DNA of 64,000 nucleotides from the NCBI GenBank assembly GCA_050291585.1, contig JBNKKA010000002.1, positions 12,946 to 76,945 on the forward strand, read 5' to 3'. Under the pieces are notes generated by a model. That model was not told the origin of the DNA and ran no database searches. It saw nothing but the letters and a program-made list of their open reading frames with translations. This stretch comes from JASJCL01 sp050291585. Its GTDB lineage: Bacteria > Desulfobacterota > Desulfobacteria > Desulfobacterales > Desulfosarcinaceae. Both the position numbers and the translations under genes were made by a program. Positions 51,644-61,563 of this stretch are shown here, one piece after another (the first letter of the stretch is position 1; each line of letters opens with the position of its first letter).

Positions 51644-54520
51644 ATGGCGAAAATCAGAGTCTACGAACTGGCCAGAGATCTCAATATGACCAACAAGGAT
51701 CTCCTCGCCAAATTGAGGGAGATGGAGATCGAGATCAACAGCCATATGAGTTCCCTGGATGAGGACACCATTACCAGGGTGAAAAACTTGCTGCAGGGTG
51801 GTCCTCAACCCAACCTGGAAGAGACACGGGTAACCCCCGGCGTGATTCGACGTCGGCGTAAAGTAGTCAAACGCGAGGCCCAAGCGCCGGAGTCAAAGGC
51901 CGAAGCGGCCGCCGAGGAAGACCAAGTCGCCGATAGTGCTGAAGTCGCGCCTGAGGAAACTGGCGAAGAGGAACAGCCCGAAGCTGTAAAGGTAGCTCCC
52001 GCTAAAACCGTCGCGCCAAAAGCCCCAGAAGAACCGGCCGCCAAGATCATTGCGCCTGCCGAGCCGCCACCTGTCGAGCCAGTGCCACCGACCCCAGAGA
52101 CTCCGGCAGAGGAAGCCCCGGCGATAGAAGAAGGCGCCCAGGAAAAGGCTGTCGAGGAAAATGCGGTAGAAACCGCTTCTCAAGAGGCATCGGCCACTGA
52201 AGCCGTTGTCCCCGAAGCACCCAGCGCTGAGGCCGAAGCGACCGAACCGCCAGAGAAGGCTACGGCCACTGAGGAAAGCCCTGCCAATACCGCAGGTAAT
52301 GCGGCTACAGAAGCGGAAGAAAAAGCAAGTGCCACCGAAACCGCAACGCCCAAGGCCAAACCCAAACGCGGCGAGTCGGCGGCTAAAATTATCCGCCTGC
52401 CCAAGAAGCCCATCGCATCCCTCAAGCCTAGCAGCCGTCCGAAACCCGCCGCCAGACCTGCGCGTCCAACACGCCCATCTCGACCGGGTGCTTATGCGGC
52501 ACCTGGAATTCCACCCGCCGCCCCCAAAGGCCCCCCGGCTGAGGATCGTACCGACAGCCGCAAAAAGGCGCGTAAACGCGGTGCACCTGCTGCAGAGACT
52601 GCCGATAAAAAACCTTATAAAAAGAAGGGCGGTTTCCGCCGCAGAGAGGTGGTCGAAGGCCGCGATCTTTACAGCGGCAAACGCGGTCGCAAGGGCAAAA
52701 AGGGCCGGGGCAAGCCGGCCTATAGCGGTGGCGAGAAAACCCAGATCACGACGGCCAAGGCAATCAAACGGCGCGTCAAAGTGGATGATACCATCATCCT
52801 CTCGGAGTTGGCCAAACGCATGGGTATCAAGGCCAATGAGATGATCGCCAAGCTCATGGGCATGGGCGTCATGGCCACCGTCAATCAGACCATCGACTAC
52901 GACACGGCTGTGTTGGTGGCCTCAGAGTTCGAATACGAAGTGGAAAGAGCCAGCTTCGAAGAGGAAGCCATCCTCAAAACCGATGTGCAGGATGCACCGG
53001 AAAAACTATTACCACGCCCCCCGGTTGTCACCATCATGGGGCACGTCGATCATGGTAAGACCTCCCTGCTGGATGTGATCCGCCAGACGCGCATCACCGA
53101 CCACGAAGCCGGCGGTATCACCCAGCATATCGGCGCCTATAATGTCACCACGCCCAAGGGCCAGATCGTCTTCCTGGACACTCCCGGTCACGAGGCCTTT
53201 TCAGCCATGCGCTTGCGCGGCGCCCAGGTCACCGACCTGGTTATTCTGGTAGTAGCCGCCGATGACGGCATCATGCCCCAGACCGTTGAGGCCATCAACC
53301 ACTCCCGCGCTGCCAAGGTGCCCATCATCGTGGCGGTCAATAAGATGGATAAGCCCGGTGCCGATCCCGACAAGGTCATGCGTCAATTGGCCGAGATGGA
53401 GTTGGTGCCTGAAGATTGGGGCGGGGACACCATCACCGTCAAGGTCTCGGCCAAAGAGAAAACCGGTATCGATAGCCTGCTGGAGATGATCCTGCTGCAG
53501 GCCGAGATGCTCGAGTTCAGAGCCAATCCAGACAAGAAGGCCACCGGCCATGTTGTCGAAGCCAAACTCGATTCGGGCCGCGGCCCGGTGGCTACGGTTC
53601 TCATCAACGACGGAACCCTCAAAGTGGGCGACCCTGTTGTATGCGGTGTCCACTTCGGTAAACTGCGGGCCCTGCTCAATGACCTCGGCCAGCAGGTGGA
53701 GTCGGCGGGCCCCGCCATCCCTGTGGAGATCGTGGGTCTTTCCGGAGTACCCAACGCCGGTGATGAGATGGTGGCCCTGGAAGACGAGAAAGATGCCAAA
53801 CAGGTCAGCGCCCATCGTCTGCAGAAACAACGCTCCCTGGAACTGGCAAAGACCAGCCGCCTGAGCCTGGAGAATCTGTTTGAACAGATGCAGGAGGGCG
53901 AGGTTCAGGACCTGAACGTCATCATCAAAGCCGACGTGGACGGCTCCATCGAAGCCCTGCGCGATTCGTTGACCAAACTCTCCAACGAAGAGGTCAACAT
54001 CAACGTGGTGCAGGCCGCCACCGGCACTATCAGCGAATCGGACGTCTCCCTGGCGGCGGTCTCCAATGCCATCATCATCGGTTTCAACGTCAGACCCAAC
54101 ACCAAAGTCCGTGAAATGGCCCAAGAGGAAAATGTAGACATCCGTTATCACAATGTGATCTACAATGTGATCAAGGAGGTCAAGGACGCCATCCTGGGTA
54201 TGATGAAATCCACCTTCGAAGAGCGTCTCCTGGGCAAGGCCGAAGTCCGTCAGGTCTTCCACGTGCCCAAGGTTGGCTCCATTGCCGGTTCCTATGTGAT
54301 CGAGGGCAAGCTCGAGCGCGGCCGCCAGATGCGCTTGCTACGCGATGGTATTGTCATATACGAAGGTCGCAATGGCTCTCTCAGGCGTTTCAAAGACGAC
54401 GTCAAAGAGGTCCAGACCGGCTACGAATGCGGTATCGGCATCGAGAACTTCAACGACATCAAGGTCGGCGACTACATCGAATGCTTCTACATGGAGGAGA
54501 TTCGCCCCGATATGGCCTAG
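51644..54520 (+). CDS. infB: Translation initiation factor IF-2
   Basis: IF-2 is the GTPase that brings initiator tRNA to the 30S subunit. The 958-aa protein begins with an IF2_N domain (MAKIRVYELARDLNMTNKDL). A long Ala/Glu/Pro linker (about 70-245) and a basic segment follow. The G domain has GHVDHGKTSLLD, DTPGHEAF and NKMDKPG, and domains II-IV run to the end. TTGAGGGGGAGG precedes the ATG. The linker is low-complexity, as in other long IF-2 forms. Confidence 0.97.
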   Translation: MAKIRVYELARDLNMTNKDLLAKLREMEIEINSHMSSLDEDTITRVKNLLQGGPQPNLEETRVTPGVIRRRRKVVKREAQAPESKAEAAAEEDQVADSAEVAPEETGEEEQPEAVKVAPAKTVAPKAPEEPAAKIIAPAEPPPVEPVPPTPETPAEEAPAIEEGAQEKAVEENAVETASQEASATEAVVPEAPSAEAEATEPPEKATATEESPANTAGNAATEAEEKASATETATPKAKPKRGESAAKIIRLPKKPIASLKPSSRPKPAARPARPTRPSRPGAYAAPGIPPAAPKGPPAEDRTDSRKKARKRGAPAAETADKKPYKKKGGFRRREVVEGRDLYSGKRGRKGKKGRGKPAYSGGEKTQITTAKAIKRRVKVDDTIILSELAKRMGIKANEMIAKLMGMGVMATVNQTIDYDTAVLVASEFEYEVERASFEEEAILKTDVQDAPEKLLPRPPVVTIMGHVDHGKTSLLDVIRQTRITDHEAGGITQHIGAYNVTTPKGQIVFLDTPGHEAFSAMRLRGAQVTDLVILVVAADDGIMPQTVEAINHSRAAKVPIIVAVNKMDKPGADPDKVMRQLAEMELVPEDWGGDTITVKVSAKEKTGIDSLLEMILLQAEMLEFRANPDKKATGHVVEAKLDSGRGPVATVLINDGTLKVGDPVVCGVHFGKLRALLNDLGQQVESAGPAIPVEIVGLSGVPNAGDEMVALEDEKDAKQVSAHRLQKQRSLELAKTSRLSLENLFEQMQEGEVQDLNVIIKADVDGSIEALRDSLTKLSNEEVNINVVQAATGTISESDVSLAAVSNAIIIGFNVRPNTKVREMAQEENVDIRYHNVIYNVIKEVKDAILGMMKSTFEERLLGKAEVRQVFHVPKVGSIAGSYVIEGKLERGRQMRLLRDGIVIYEGRNGSLRRFKDDVKEVQTGYECGIGIENFNDIKVGDYIECFYMEEIRPDMA

Positions 54521-54600
54521 TTATTATAGCCAAACTATGAAGGATCGCACGCTGTGGCACGCGACCCTGAGCAACAATAGAAAGAAGGATAATTATTGCC

Positions 54601-54888
54601 ATGGTCATCGGCACCGGCATCATCACCCTGAGAATTCACGACTGCCGGTCGCTGAAAGGCAAGCGCAAGATCGTCAAGAGCGTTGTCCAGAGAATTCGCA
54701 ATAACTTCAACGCCTCCGTGGCGGAGGTGGGCGCCAATGACATCTACCAGCGGGCCGAAATCGGCATTGCCCTTGCCGGTAATGACGCCCAGGTAATCAA
54801 CTCCAAGCTGGACAAGGTCTTCAACCTGGTTGATGATCTGAATCTAGCCGAGGTGATCGACACTGAATACGAGATCATCACCTATTGA
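54601..54888 (+). CDS. YlxP-like DUF503 protein
   Basis: The 95-aa protein begins MVIGTGIITLRIHDCRSLKG and contains VAEVGANDIYQRAEIGIAL, both typical of DUF503 (YlxP). It lies between infB and rbfA, its usual place, which suggests a role in ribosome biogenesis. The TGA at 54886-54888 overlaps a possible TTG start of rbfA. Confidence 0.9.
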   Translation: MVIGTGIITLRIHDCRSLKGKRKIVKSVVQRIRNNFNASVAEVGANDIYQRAEIGIALAGNDAQVINSKLDKVFNLVDDLNLAEVIDTEYEIITY

Positions 54889-54956
54889 GCATCCAGGTCG
54901 ATGAGGCGTCTGACATTAGGTGCCAGACGTTAGAAGAAACAATAGAGCATACAGAG

Positions 54957-55337
54957 ATGAAACCCTATTCCCGGTCCGTGCGCGTCGGCGGACAGATCCA
55001 AAAACTCTTGTCCGAACTGCTGCAGAAACGCATCAGCGACCCGCGTTTGTCCCAGACGACTATCTCGGGCGTCAAGATGACCAACGATCTGCGTATCGCC
55101 AAGATATATTTTGCCACGGCCAATGGTGCCACGAAGAAAACAGATGCCCTGGAGGGTTTCAAGAGCGCCCGTGGGTTCCTCAAACGGACCCTTGCCGCCA
55201 CCCTGGGTTTGCGCTATATGCCGGACCTCCAGTTCTACTATGATGATTCATTCGACTACGGTGCGCACATAGAGTCCGTATTAAAGCGCATAGAAGCAGA
55301 GCATGAACCAGATCGTCCGCCAACTGAAGAAGAGTGA
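54957..55337 (+). CDS. rbfA: 30S ribosome-binding factor RbfA
   Basis: RbfA aids late 30S maturation at low temperature. From MKPYSRSVRVGGQIQKLLSE the 126-aa product has the family KH-like fold (RISDPRLSQTTISGVKMTND, YFATANG, LRYMPDLQFYYD). ATG 54957 fits the family start and length and follows ACAGAG. A TTG at 54885 would overlap the upstream stop and add 24 residues. Its 3' end overlaps nrnA by 35 nt. Confidence 0.92.
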   Translation: MKPYSRSVRVGGQIQKLLSELLQKRISDPRLSQTTISGVKMTNDLRIAKIYFATANGATKKTDALEGFKSARGFLKRTLAATLGLRYMPDLQFYYDDSFDYGAHIESVLKRIEAEHEPDRPPTEEE

Positions 55338-56307
55338 GCGCATCTTCGTCGCCTCCCATGAAAGCCCGGACGGCGATGCAGTGGGCTCCCTTTTGGCCAC
55401 CTATCTCGTGCTAAAAGCCACGGGCCGCCAGGTGATCTGCTACAACCCCAGCCAGATTCCGGCGGTCTACCGCTTTCTGCCGGGGGTGGAAGCCATCACC
55501 CGCGATCCGTCTGCGGTGGCCGGATGTGACACGGCGGTGATTCTGGATTGCGGCAACCTGTCCCGCATCGGGAAGCTGAGCGACCAGGTGGTGGCAATGC
55601 CCACGGTGATCAATATCGATCACCATGTGACCAATACGAATTTCGGCACCCACCGCATCATCGACACCGAGGCGTGTGCCACGGCGGCCATCATCTACCG
55701 CCTTGTGAAAGCGGCCGGTTGGCCAATATCTGGAGATGTGGCCACCTGTCTGTACACCGGAATTCTGACCGATACGGGGTCGTTCCGCTTCTCCAACACC
55801 AACCGGGAAGTGTTCGCGATCTGTGATGACCTAACCACTCTGGGCGTGGACCCCTATGCGGTGGCCCAGCATGTGTATGGAACTTACTCCCTGGGCCGCA
55901 TCAAGCTGCTCAACCTGGCCCTGGATTCCATCGAGCTGTCGGCCAACGGCCAGATGTCGATCATGACTTTGACTCAGCAGATGCTCAAAGCCACCCGTAC
56001 CCAGCCAGAGGATGCTGATGGCTTGATCAATTATGCGCGCCGTATTGAAGACGTTAAGGTAGCGGCCCTGATCCAGGAGCTGGCAGACGCCGAGGGCAAT
56101 CCATCGCAGGCCAATAATAGCCGGCGTAAGAGCTATCACGTCAGCCTGAGATCGGATGGGTCCGTGGATGTGGCCGAGATCGCCATGAGTTTCGGCGGCG
56201 GCGGCCACCCTAATGCCTCGGGGTTCAGTATCGAGACCACCCTGGTGGAGCTCAAGGCCACGATACGGGATCTGTCGAACCGAATTCCAGAGCCATGCAA
56301 CGTATAG
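55303..56307 (+). CDS. nrnA: NrnA-type DHH phosphodiesterase (oligoribonuclease/pAp phosphatase)
   Basis: The 334-aa DHH/DHHA1 protein shows SHESPDGDAVGSLLA (motif I), DCGNL, NIDHHVTNTNFG (DHH), and FGGGGHPNASGF in the DHHA1 domain. NrnA degrades short RNA oligomers and pAp. It starts inside rbfA and ends inside the start of truB (13-nt overlap), so all three are tightly coupled. Confidence 0.92.
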   Translation: MNQIVRQLKKSERIFVASHESPDGDAVGSLLATYLVLKATGRQVICYNPSQIPAVYRFLPGVEAITRDPSAVAGCDTAVILDCGNLSRIGKLSDQVVAMPTVINIDHHVTNTNFGTHRIIDTEACATAAIIYRLVKAAGWPISGDVATCLYTGILTDTGSFRFSNTNREVFAICDDLTTLGVDPYAVAQHVYGTYSLGRIKLLNLALDSIELSANGQMSIMTLTQQMLKATRTQPEDADGLINYARRIEDVKVAALIQELADAEGNPSQANNSRRKSYHVSLRSDGSVDVAEIAMSFGGGGHPNASGFSIETTLVELKATIRDLSNRIPEPCNV

Positions 56308-57242
56308 TCAATGGCTTTCTGGTCATAGATAAACCCGTAGACACGACCTCTGCTCAGATCGTTGCGCGGGTGAAACGGCTCACCGGAGCCAAGAAAGTCG
56401 GGCACACCGGCACTCTCGACCCCTTCGCCACGGGGGTGCTGATCTGTTGCCTGAACCAGGCCACTCGTTTGGCCGGCTATTTGTTGAAGGATATCAAGCG
56501 CTACCGCGCTGTCCTGCACCTGGGCGTGGAGACCGACACCCAGGACAGCACCGGCGCGGTGATCTCGCGGTCCAAGTTCGATGTGACCAACCTGAAACCG
56601 GAAGTGGTCACAACAGCTTTTCGCGCTTTCGAAGGCACTTTTCAACAACAGCCACCGGTCTATTCGGCCTTGAAACACCAGGGGGTGCCCCTGTATAAGC
56701 TGGCCCGCATGGGCAAGCCTGTACAAAAAGCACCCCGTGAGGTGACCGTTTCACGGCTTGTGATCAAGAAGATCGATCTACCCGAGGTCACCTTTGAGGC
56801 CACTTGCTCGGCCGGCACTTATATCCGTACCCTGGGTGCCGATATTGGCCGCCAGCTCGGTTGCGGCGGTCATCTGACCGACTTGCGTCGCCTGGCCAGT
56901 GGTCCCTTTGGACTGGATGCGGCCCTAAGCCTAGACCAGCTCCAAACCGCGGTCTCTGAAAACCGCCTTGCGCCGCATCTTATCCCGGCGGCCCAGGCGC
57001 TTGAAAACTGGCCAAGGTTCGTGGCAGACAAGCGTCTGCTGGCCAAGGTCGGTCACGGCCAGCCTGTGACTCTCGAGGATGTGGGACCGATGGAGCCCAT
57101 GCCGAGGGAGGCCGGCGAGCCGATCCTGGTGATGAGTGCCGACGACCGCCTGATGGCGGTTCTGGGTTTTCAGCCTGATACGGAAAAACTTAGTTATCAT
57201 TGTGTGTTTACTGATGAGATAAATGCTTCTGGAATTGTGTAA
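56295..57242 (+). CDS. truB: tRNA pseudouridine-55 synthase
   Basis: TruB makes pseudouridine 55 in the T arm of tRNA. The 315-aa protein has the catalytic GHTGTLDPFATGVL with D42, then QQPPVYSALKHQG and CSAGTYIRTLGADIG. The start overlaps the nrnA end. rpsO follows 12 nt after the stop. Confidence 0.96.
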   Translation: MQRIVNGFLVIDKPVDTTSAQIVARVKRLTGAKKVGHTGTLDPFATGVLICCLNQATRLAGYLLKDIKRYRAVLHLGVETDTQDSTGAVISRSKFDVTNLKPEVVTTAFRAFEGTFQQQPPVYSALKHQGVPLYKLARMGKPVQKAPREVTVSRLVIKKIDLPEVTFEATCSAGTYIRTLGADIGRQLGCGGHLTDLRRLASGPFGLDAALSLDQLQTAVSENRLAPHLIPAAQALENWPRFVADKRLLAKVGHGQPVTLEDVGPMEPMPREAGEPILVMSADDRLMAVLGFQPDTEKLSYHCVFTDEINASGIV

Positions 57243-57254
57243 GGAGGAGTCATC

Positions 57255-57524
57255 GTGGCGTATACAACAGATGCCAAAAAAAACCTGATTGAAAAGTACA
57301 AGCAACACGAGTCCGATACCGGTTCACCCGAGGTTCAGATCGGCCTTTTGACCTATCGTATCACCTATCTGACCGAGCACCTCAAAGTGCATAAAAAAGA
57401 CCACCACAGCCGCCGCGGGTTGCTGATGCTGGTCGGTAAACGGCGCCGGCTGCTGAACTATGTCAAAAAGAACGACGTAAAACGCTATCGGACCATCATT
57501 GAAACCTTAGGGTTGCGGCGATAA
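57255..57524 (+). CDS. rpsO: 30S ribosomal protein S15
   Basis: The 89-aa uS15 begins with GTG 57255 behind AAGGAGGAGTCATC and contains HESDTGSPEVQIGLLTYRI and DHHSRRGLLMLVGKRRRLL, both typical. S15 binds the 16S central domain early. It sits between truB and pnp as in most bacteria. Confidence 0.97.
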   Translation: MAYTTDAKKNLIEKYKQHESDTGSPEVQIGLLTYRITYLTEHLKVHKKDHHSRRGLLMLVGKRRRLLNYVKKNDVKRYRTIIETLGLRR

Positions 57525-57537
57525 GCCCCACCCTTCA

Positions 57538-57621
57538 CCGCTTCGCATAGGTGAGCCTCGGCGCCCGGATCTCCCGGGCGGCAGAGGAGGCGCACCTGTG
57601 TAGGCATTTGGCGTGAAGCGG
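57538..57621 (+). promoter_or_regulatory. Structured leader between rpsO and pnp
   Basis: Nested inverted repeats can form one multi-stem hairpin. CCGCTTC (57538-57544) pairs with GAAGCGG (57615-57621), AGGTG (57549-57553) with CACCT (57593-57597), GCCTC (57555-57559) with GAGGC (57587-57591), and CGCCCGG (57562-57568) with CCGGGCG (57574-57580), around loop ATCTC. In E. coli the pnp leader hairpin is cut by RNase III and is needed for PNPase autocontrol; the same role here is inference. Confidence 0.6.
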
Positions 57622-57681
57622 TAATTGTGCATCGGTTTTCAACCGCGTGGCGGGGAGACCGGGCAAGTTTAGGAGTAATAA

Positions 57682-59781
57682 ATGGAAAAAGTCTATACAG
57701 CGGATCTCGGCGGTCGCCCCTTGACCATCAAATCCGGCAAGGTGGCCAAACAGGCCTCCGGTTCGGTCATTGTAACCTACGGCGAAACCACCGTGCTCGT
57801 CACGGCTGTAGCCGCCTACGACGTGCGCCCCACCAATTTTCTGCCGCTGACCGTTGAGTACCAGGAGAAAATTTACGCCGCCGGCCGCATTCCGGGCAAC
57901 TACTTCCGGCGTGAGATTGGTCGGCCCAGCGAAAAAGAAACCCTCACAGCGCGCCTCATCGATCGTCCCATTCGGCCGCTGTTTCCCAAAGAGTGGCGGC
58001 ATGAGTCCCAGGTGATCGCCACCGTGCTCAGCATGGACCAGGAGAACGATCCCGACATGCTCGCCATGGTGGGCGCTTCCGCGGCCCTGAGCATCTCTGA
58101 CATACCCTTTGCCGGCCCCATCGCAGGCGTACGCGTAGCTCGCGTGGACGGTGAATTGGTGGTCAACCCCACCCTCGAGCAACGTGAAAATTGCGACATC
58201 AATATCATCATAGCCGGCTCGCGCACGGGGGTGGTGATGGTTGAAGGCGGTGCCGACGTGGTCAACGAGAGCGACATGCTCGAAGCGATCTTCTACGGCC
58301 ACAAGGCCCTTCAACCCATTATCGATATCCAACTCGAACTGCAGGCCGCTCTGGGCAAGGAAAAACGTGTCTTCGAGCCTCCGGAGAAAGACGCCGAGCT
58401 CATCGCTGCGGTGGAAGCGGCCGCCACCGATAAAATCAAGGCCACCCTCGTCATCCCGGACAAGATGGAACGTTACGGCACCATGCGCGTCGTTAAAAAC
58501 GAGATCTTTGAAGGACTGGGCGAGGCGTACGCCGAGCGCGCCGGAGAGGTTTTCGACGCTCTGGGTGATCTCCAGAAACGCATCAGTCGCGAGATGATCC
58601 TTAAAGAGGGTCGCCGCATCGACGGTCGAAAGTTCGACGAAGTGCGGCCCATCACTTGCGAAGTCGGAACCCTACCGCGTCCCCATGGCAGCGCTCTTTT
58701 TACCCGCGGTGAGACTCAGGTCTTGGGTGTACTGACTCTCGGTTCGGGTCAGGACGAGCAGCGCGTGGAAACCTTGGCCGGTGACGAAACCCGGTCCTTT
58801 ATGCTGCACTACAATTTCCCGCCTTATTCCGTGGGCGAGGTTAAGCGGGTGGGCTCTCCCAGTCGCCGTGACATCGGGCACGGTGGCCTCGCCACCCGCG
58901 CCCTGGAGCCAGTCCTGCCAGACAAAGAGGATTTCGACTACACCATCCGCCTCGTTTCCGAGGTCTTCGAATCCAATGGCTCCTCCTCCATGGGGACGGT
59001 CTGCGCCGGCACCCTGGCCATGATGGACGGTGGTGTGCCCATCAAGGCACCCGTGTCTGGTATTGCCATGGGACTGGTCCAGGAGGAGGATCAAGTGGTC
59101 ATCCTATCCGATATCCTGGGTGACGAAGACCACACCGGCGACATGGATTTCAAGGTCACCGGCACCGCCGAGGGCGTCACCGCCTTGCAAATGGACATCA
59201 AGATCCTCGAGCTCTCCCGCGACATCATGGAGAAAGCCCTGGAACAGGCCCGTGTGGGTCGTCTACACATCCTCGACCGGATGCTCTCCACCCTGGCCGA
59301 CGTCCGCGAGGAGATCTCTCCCCATGCGCCCAAAATCGTCACCATCAAGATCAATCCTGATAAGATCCGTGACATCATCGGCCCGGGCGGCAAAGTAATC
59401 CGCGCCATCCAGAGCGAGACCAATACCCGCATCGAAGTCACCGACGACGGTACTGTCAAGATCGCGGCCACCTCCCAGGCGGACGGCGATGCGGCTTTGG
59501 AACAGGTTCAAGGCATTACGGCCGAGCCCGAAGTGGGTGCCATCTACGAAGGCAAGGTGGTCAAGGTTACCGATTTTGGCGCATTTGTTCAGATCCTGCC
59601 CAACACCGACGGCCTGGTACACATCTCCCAACTGGCCAACTACCGCGTCAAGAGTGTCACCGACGTGGTCAAAGAGGGTCAAATGCTCAAGGTCAAGGTT
59701 CTGGAGATTTCCAGAGACGGCCGTATCCGCTTGAGCCACAAGGCGCTTCTGGAAGAGGAGAATGGATCCAAGGATAAATAG
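57682..59781 (+). CDS. pnp: Polyribonucleotide nucleotidyltransferase (PNPase)
   Basis: PNPase is the 3'-5' phosphorolytic exonuclease of mRNA decay. The 699-aa protein has two RNase PH-like domains (about 1-210 and 310-540), with GSSSMGTVCAGTLAMMDGG in the second. A KH domain (INPDKIRDIIGPGGKVIRAI) and an S1 domain (YEGKVVKVTDFGAFVQILP) follow. TTTAGGAGTAATAA precedes the ATG. The 3' end overlaps the M16 peptidase start by 20 nt. Confidence 0.98.
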   Translation: MEKVYTADLGGRPLTIKSGKVAKQASGSVIVTYGETTVLVTAVAAYDVRPTNFLPLTVEYQEKIYAAGRIPGNYFRREIGRPSEKETLTARLIDRPIRPLFPKEWRHESQVIATVLSMDQENDPDMLAMVGASAALSISDIPFAGPIAGVRVARVDGELVVNPTLEQRENCDINIIIAGSRTGVVMVEGGADVVNESDMLEAIFYGHKALQPIIDIQLELQAALGKEKRVFEPPEKDAELIAAVEAAATDKIKATLVIPDKMERYGTMRVVKNEIFEGLGEAYAERAGEVFDALGDLQKRISREMILKEGRRIDGRKFDEVRPITCEVGTLPRPHGSALFTRGETQVLGVLTLGSGQDEQRVETLAGDETRSFMLHYNFPPYSVGEVKRVGSPSRRDIGHGGLATRALEPVLPDKEDFDYTIRLVSEVFESNGSSSMGTVCAGTLAMMDGGVPIKAPVSGIAMGLVQEEDQVVILSDILGDEDHTGDMDFKVTGTAEGVTALQMDIKILELSRDIMEKALEQARVGRLHILDRMLSTLADVREEISPHAPKIVTIKINPDKIRDIIGPGGKVIRAIQSETNTRIEVTDDGTVKIAATSQADGDAALEQVQGITAEPEVGAIYEGKVVKVTDFGAFVQILPNTDGLVHISQLANYRVKSVTDVVKEGQMLKVKVLEISRDGRIRLSHKALLEEENGSKDK

Positions 59782-61024
59782 AACCCAACTGAGCAACGGG
59801 GTCCAGATCCTGACCAAACGGATGCCCCATGTCCGTTCGGTTTCCATGGGGGTCTGGGCCAACGTCGGTGCCCGGGATGAGAGCGCCGCCCAAAGCGGCC
59901 TCTCCCACTTCATAGAGCATATGATCTTCAAGGGGACCGCTAAGCGGTCCGCTTTGGAGATCGCCAAGGCTTTCGATGCCATCGGCGGACAGTCCAATGC
60001 CTTCACCTCCATGGAGCACACCTGCTACCATGCCCGGGTGCTGGACAGCCATCTGGAGACGATGATCGACATTCTTTCGGACATCTTCCTCAACTCGCTG
60101 TTTGCCCCGGAAGAGGTCGAGAAGGAACGGCCCGTCATCTTCCAGGAGATCGGCATGGCGGAGGACAGTCCCGAAGACCTCCTCCACCAGAACGCCAGCC
60201 GCCACTTCTGGGGGAATACCCCCCTGGGGCGCTCCATCCTCGGTACGCCCCAGAACATCGAGCGCTTCGACGCCCAGATTATAAGAGCTTTTTTCGAGAA
60301 CACCTACCAGGCCGAACGCATCATCATCTCCCTGGCGGGCAATCTCGAACACGAGCAGGTCCTGGCTCTCCTGGCGCCGCGGTTCGAATTGTTGCCCAAA
60401 GGGAAGCCTCTGCAACCGCGCCTGACCCCCGCCTCCCGACGCCATTGCCGGATTCATACAAAACCCTTAGAACAGGCCCACGTCTGCCTTATGACCGAAG
60501 GGCTCTCCAGTACTGCCGCAGGCCGTTTTGGCCTCAGCCTCCTGAACACCCTCCTGGGGGGCAACATGAGCTCACGGCTCTTTCAGAAGATCCGCGAGAA
60601 CCATGGGCTGGCCTACAGTGTCTACTCCTTCATCAGCGCCCATGAGGATACTGGCATGTTCGGGGCTTACACCGCCGTGGCACCGGAGCAGGCCACGGCA
60701 GCCGTGGCTATGATCCTGGAAGAGCTCAAACGTCTGAGCACCGAGATGGTGAATAAGACGGAGCTGCAGGATGCCAAGGAGTTTATCCGCGGCAATCTCT
60801 ATCTGGCTGCCGAGAGCGTGGATAATCAGATGGTGCGTCTGGCCCAGAACGAAATCTATTTCAACCGCCATATCCCCCTGGCGGAAACCTTGTCACATTT
60901 TGACCGCGTCCAACCCGAAGAGATCATGGCCCTGGCGGCCAAACTCTTCGACCCGAACCAACTGAGCCTTACCATACTGGGTCCACAGATGGATACCCGG
61001 GCCTTGGAGCAGATGGTGGCCTGA
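59762..61024 (+). CDS. M16-family zinc metallopeptidase
   Basis: The 420-aa protein has the inverted zinc motif HFIEH (H49, E52, H53) in SHFIEHMIFKGTAKR. The downstream Glu region is EEVEKERPVIFQEIGMAEDS, and a C-terminal M16 half has the usual SRLFQKIREN-x-GLAYSVYS. It resembles the processing-peptidase (PqqL/MPP) type found next to pnp and dut. No signal peptide is seen, so it is probably cytoplasmic. Confidence 0.92.
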   Translation: MDPRINRTQLSNGVQILTKRMPHVRSVSMGVWANVGARDESAAQSGLSHFIEHMIFKGTAKRSALEIAKAFDAIGGQSNAFTSMEHTCYHARVLDSHLETMIDILSDIFLNSLFAPEEVEKERPVIFQEIGMAEDSPEDLLHQNASRHFWGNTPLGRSILGTPQNIERFDAQIIRAFFENTYQAERIIISLAGNLEHEQVLALLAPRFELLPKGKPLQPRLTPASRRHCRIHTKPLEQAHVCLMTEGLSSTAAGRFGLSLLNTLLGGNMSSRLFQKIRENHGLAYSVYSFISAHEDTGMFGAYTAVAPEQATAAVAMILEELKRLSTEMVNKTELQDAKEFIRGNLYLAAESVDNQMVRLAQNEIYFNRHIPLAETLSHFDRVQPEEIMALAAKLFDPNQLSLTILGPQMDTRALEQMVA

Positions 61025-61077
61025 GAACGAGATCTCAGGTTCGCCTGAATTATCAGATTTTCCTCATAAGGAGTTCC

Positions 61078-61536
61078 ATGCAAGATACCCCCACCATCGC
61101 TTTCCGCCGTCTACGACCCGATCAGGATGGTGATCTCCCCCTGCCTCGCTATATGACGCCCCAGGCGGCCGGGATGGACATCAGCGCTGCCGTTGATGAA
61201 CCCCTTACTCTGGCCCCGGGAAAGATCGCCCTTATCCCTACCGGGTTCGCCATGGCCCTGCCCTCCGGATACGAGGCTCAAATCCGTCCCCGCAGCGGTC
61301 TGGCAGTCAAGCACGGTATCGGCATCATCAATGCCCCTGGCACCATCGACAGTGACTATCGCGGAGAGGTGAAAGTCGCCCTCATCAATATGGGTCAGGC
61401 CGACTATACCCTCCAGCGGGGGGAACGCATGGCCCAGATGGTGATCCAGACCGTCTGCCAAGCACGCCTGACGGTTGTCGAACACCTGGATGAAACCGAC
61501 CGTAGCACCGGCGGGTTCGGCCACACCGGCGCTTGA
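61078..61536 (+). CDS. dut: Deoxyuridine 5'-triphosphate nucleotidohydrolase (dUTPase)
   Basis: dUTPase hydrolyses dUTP to dUMP and keeps uracil out of DNA. The 152-aa trimeric-type protein has AAGMDISA (motif 1), RPRSGLAVKHG (motif 2), GTIDSDYRGEVKVAL (motif 3), GERMAQMVI (motif 4) and DRSTGGFGHTG (motif 5). CATAAGGAGTTCC precedes the ATG. Confidence 0.96.
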   Translation: MQDTPTIAFRRLRPDQDGDLPLPRYMTPQAAGMDISAAVDEPLTLAPGKIALIPTGFAMALPSGYEAQIRPRSGLAVKHGIGIINAPGTIDSDYRGEVKVALINMGQADYTLQRGERMAQMVIQTVCQARLTVVEHLDETDRSTGGFGHTGA

Positions 61537-61563
61537 ATCACCAGCACCACCTTTGGAGGGTTC

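Noticed and set aside
53201..54262. 353-codon minus-strand frame opposite infB
   Set aside because: Shadow of the IF-2 G domain and domains II-IV; no ribosome site.
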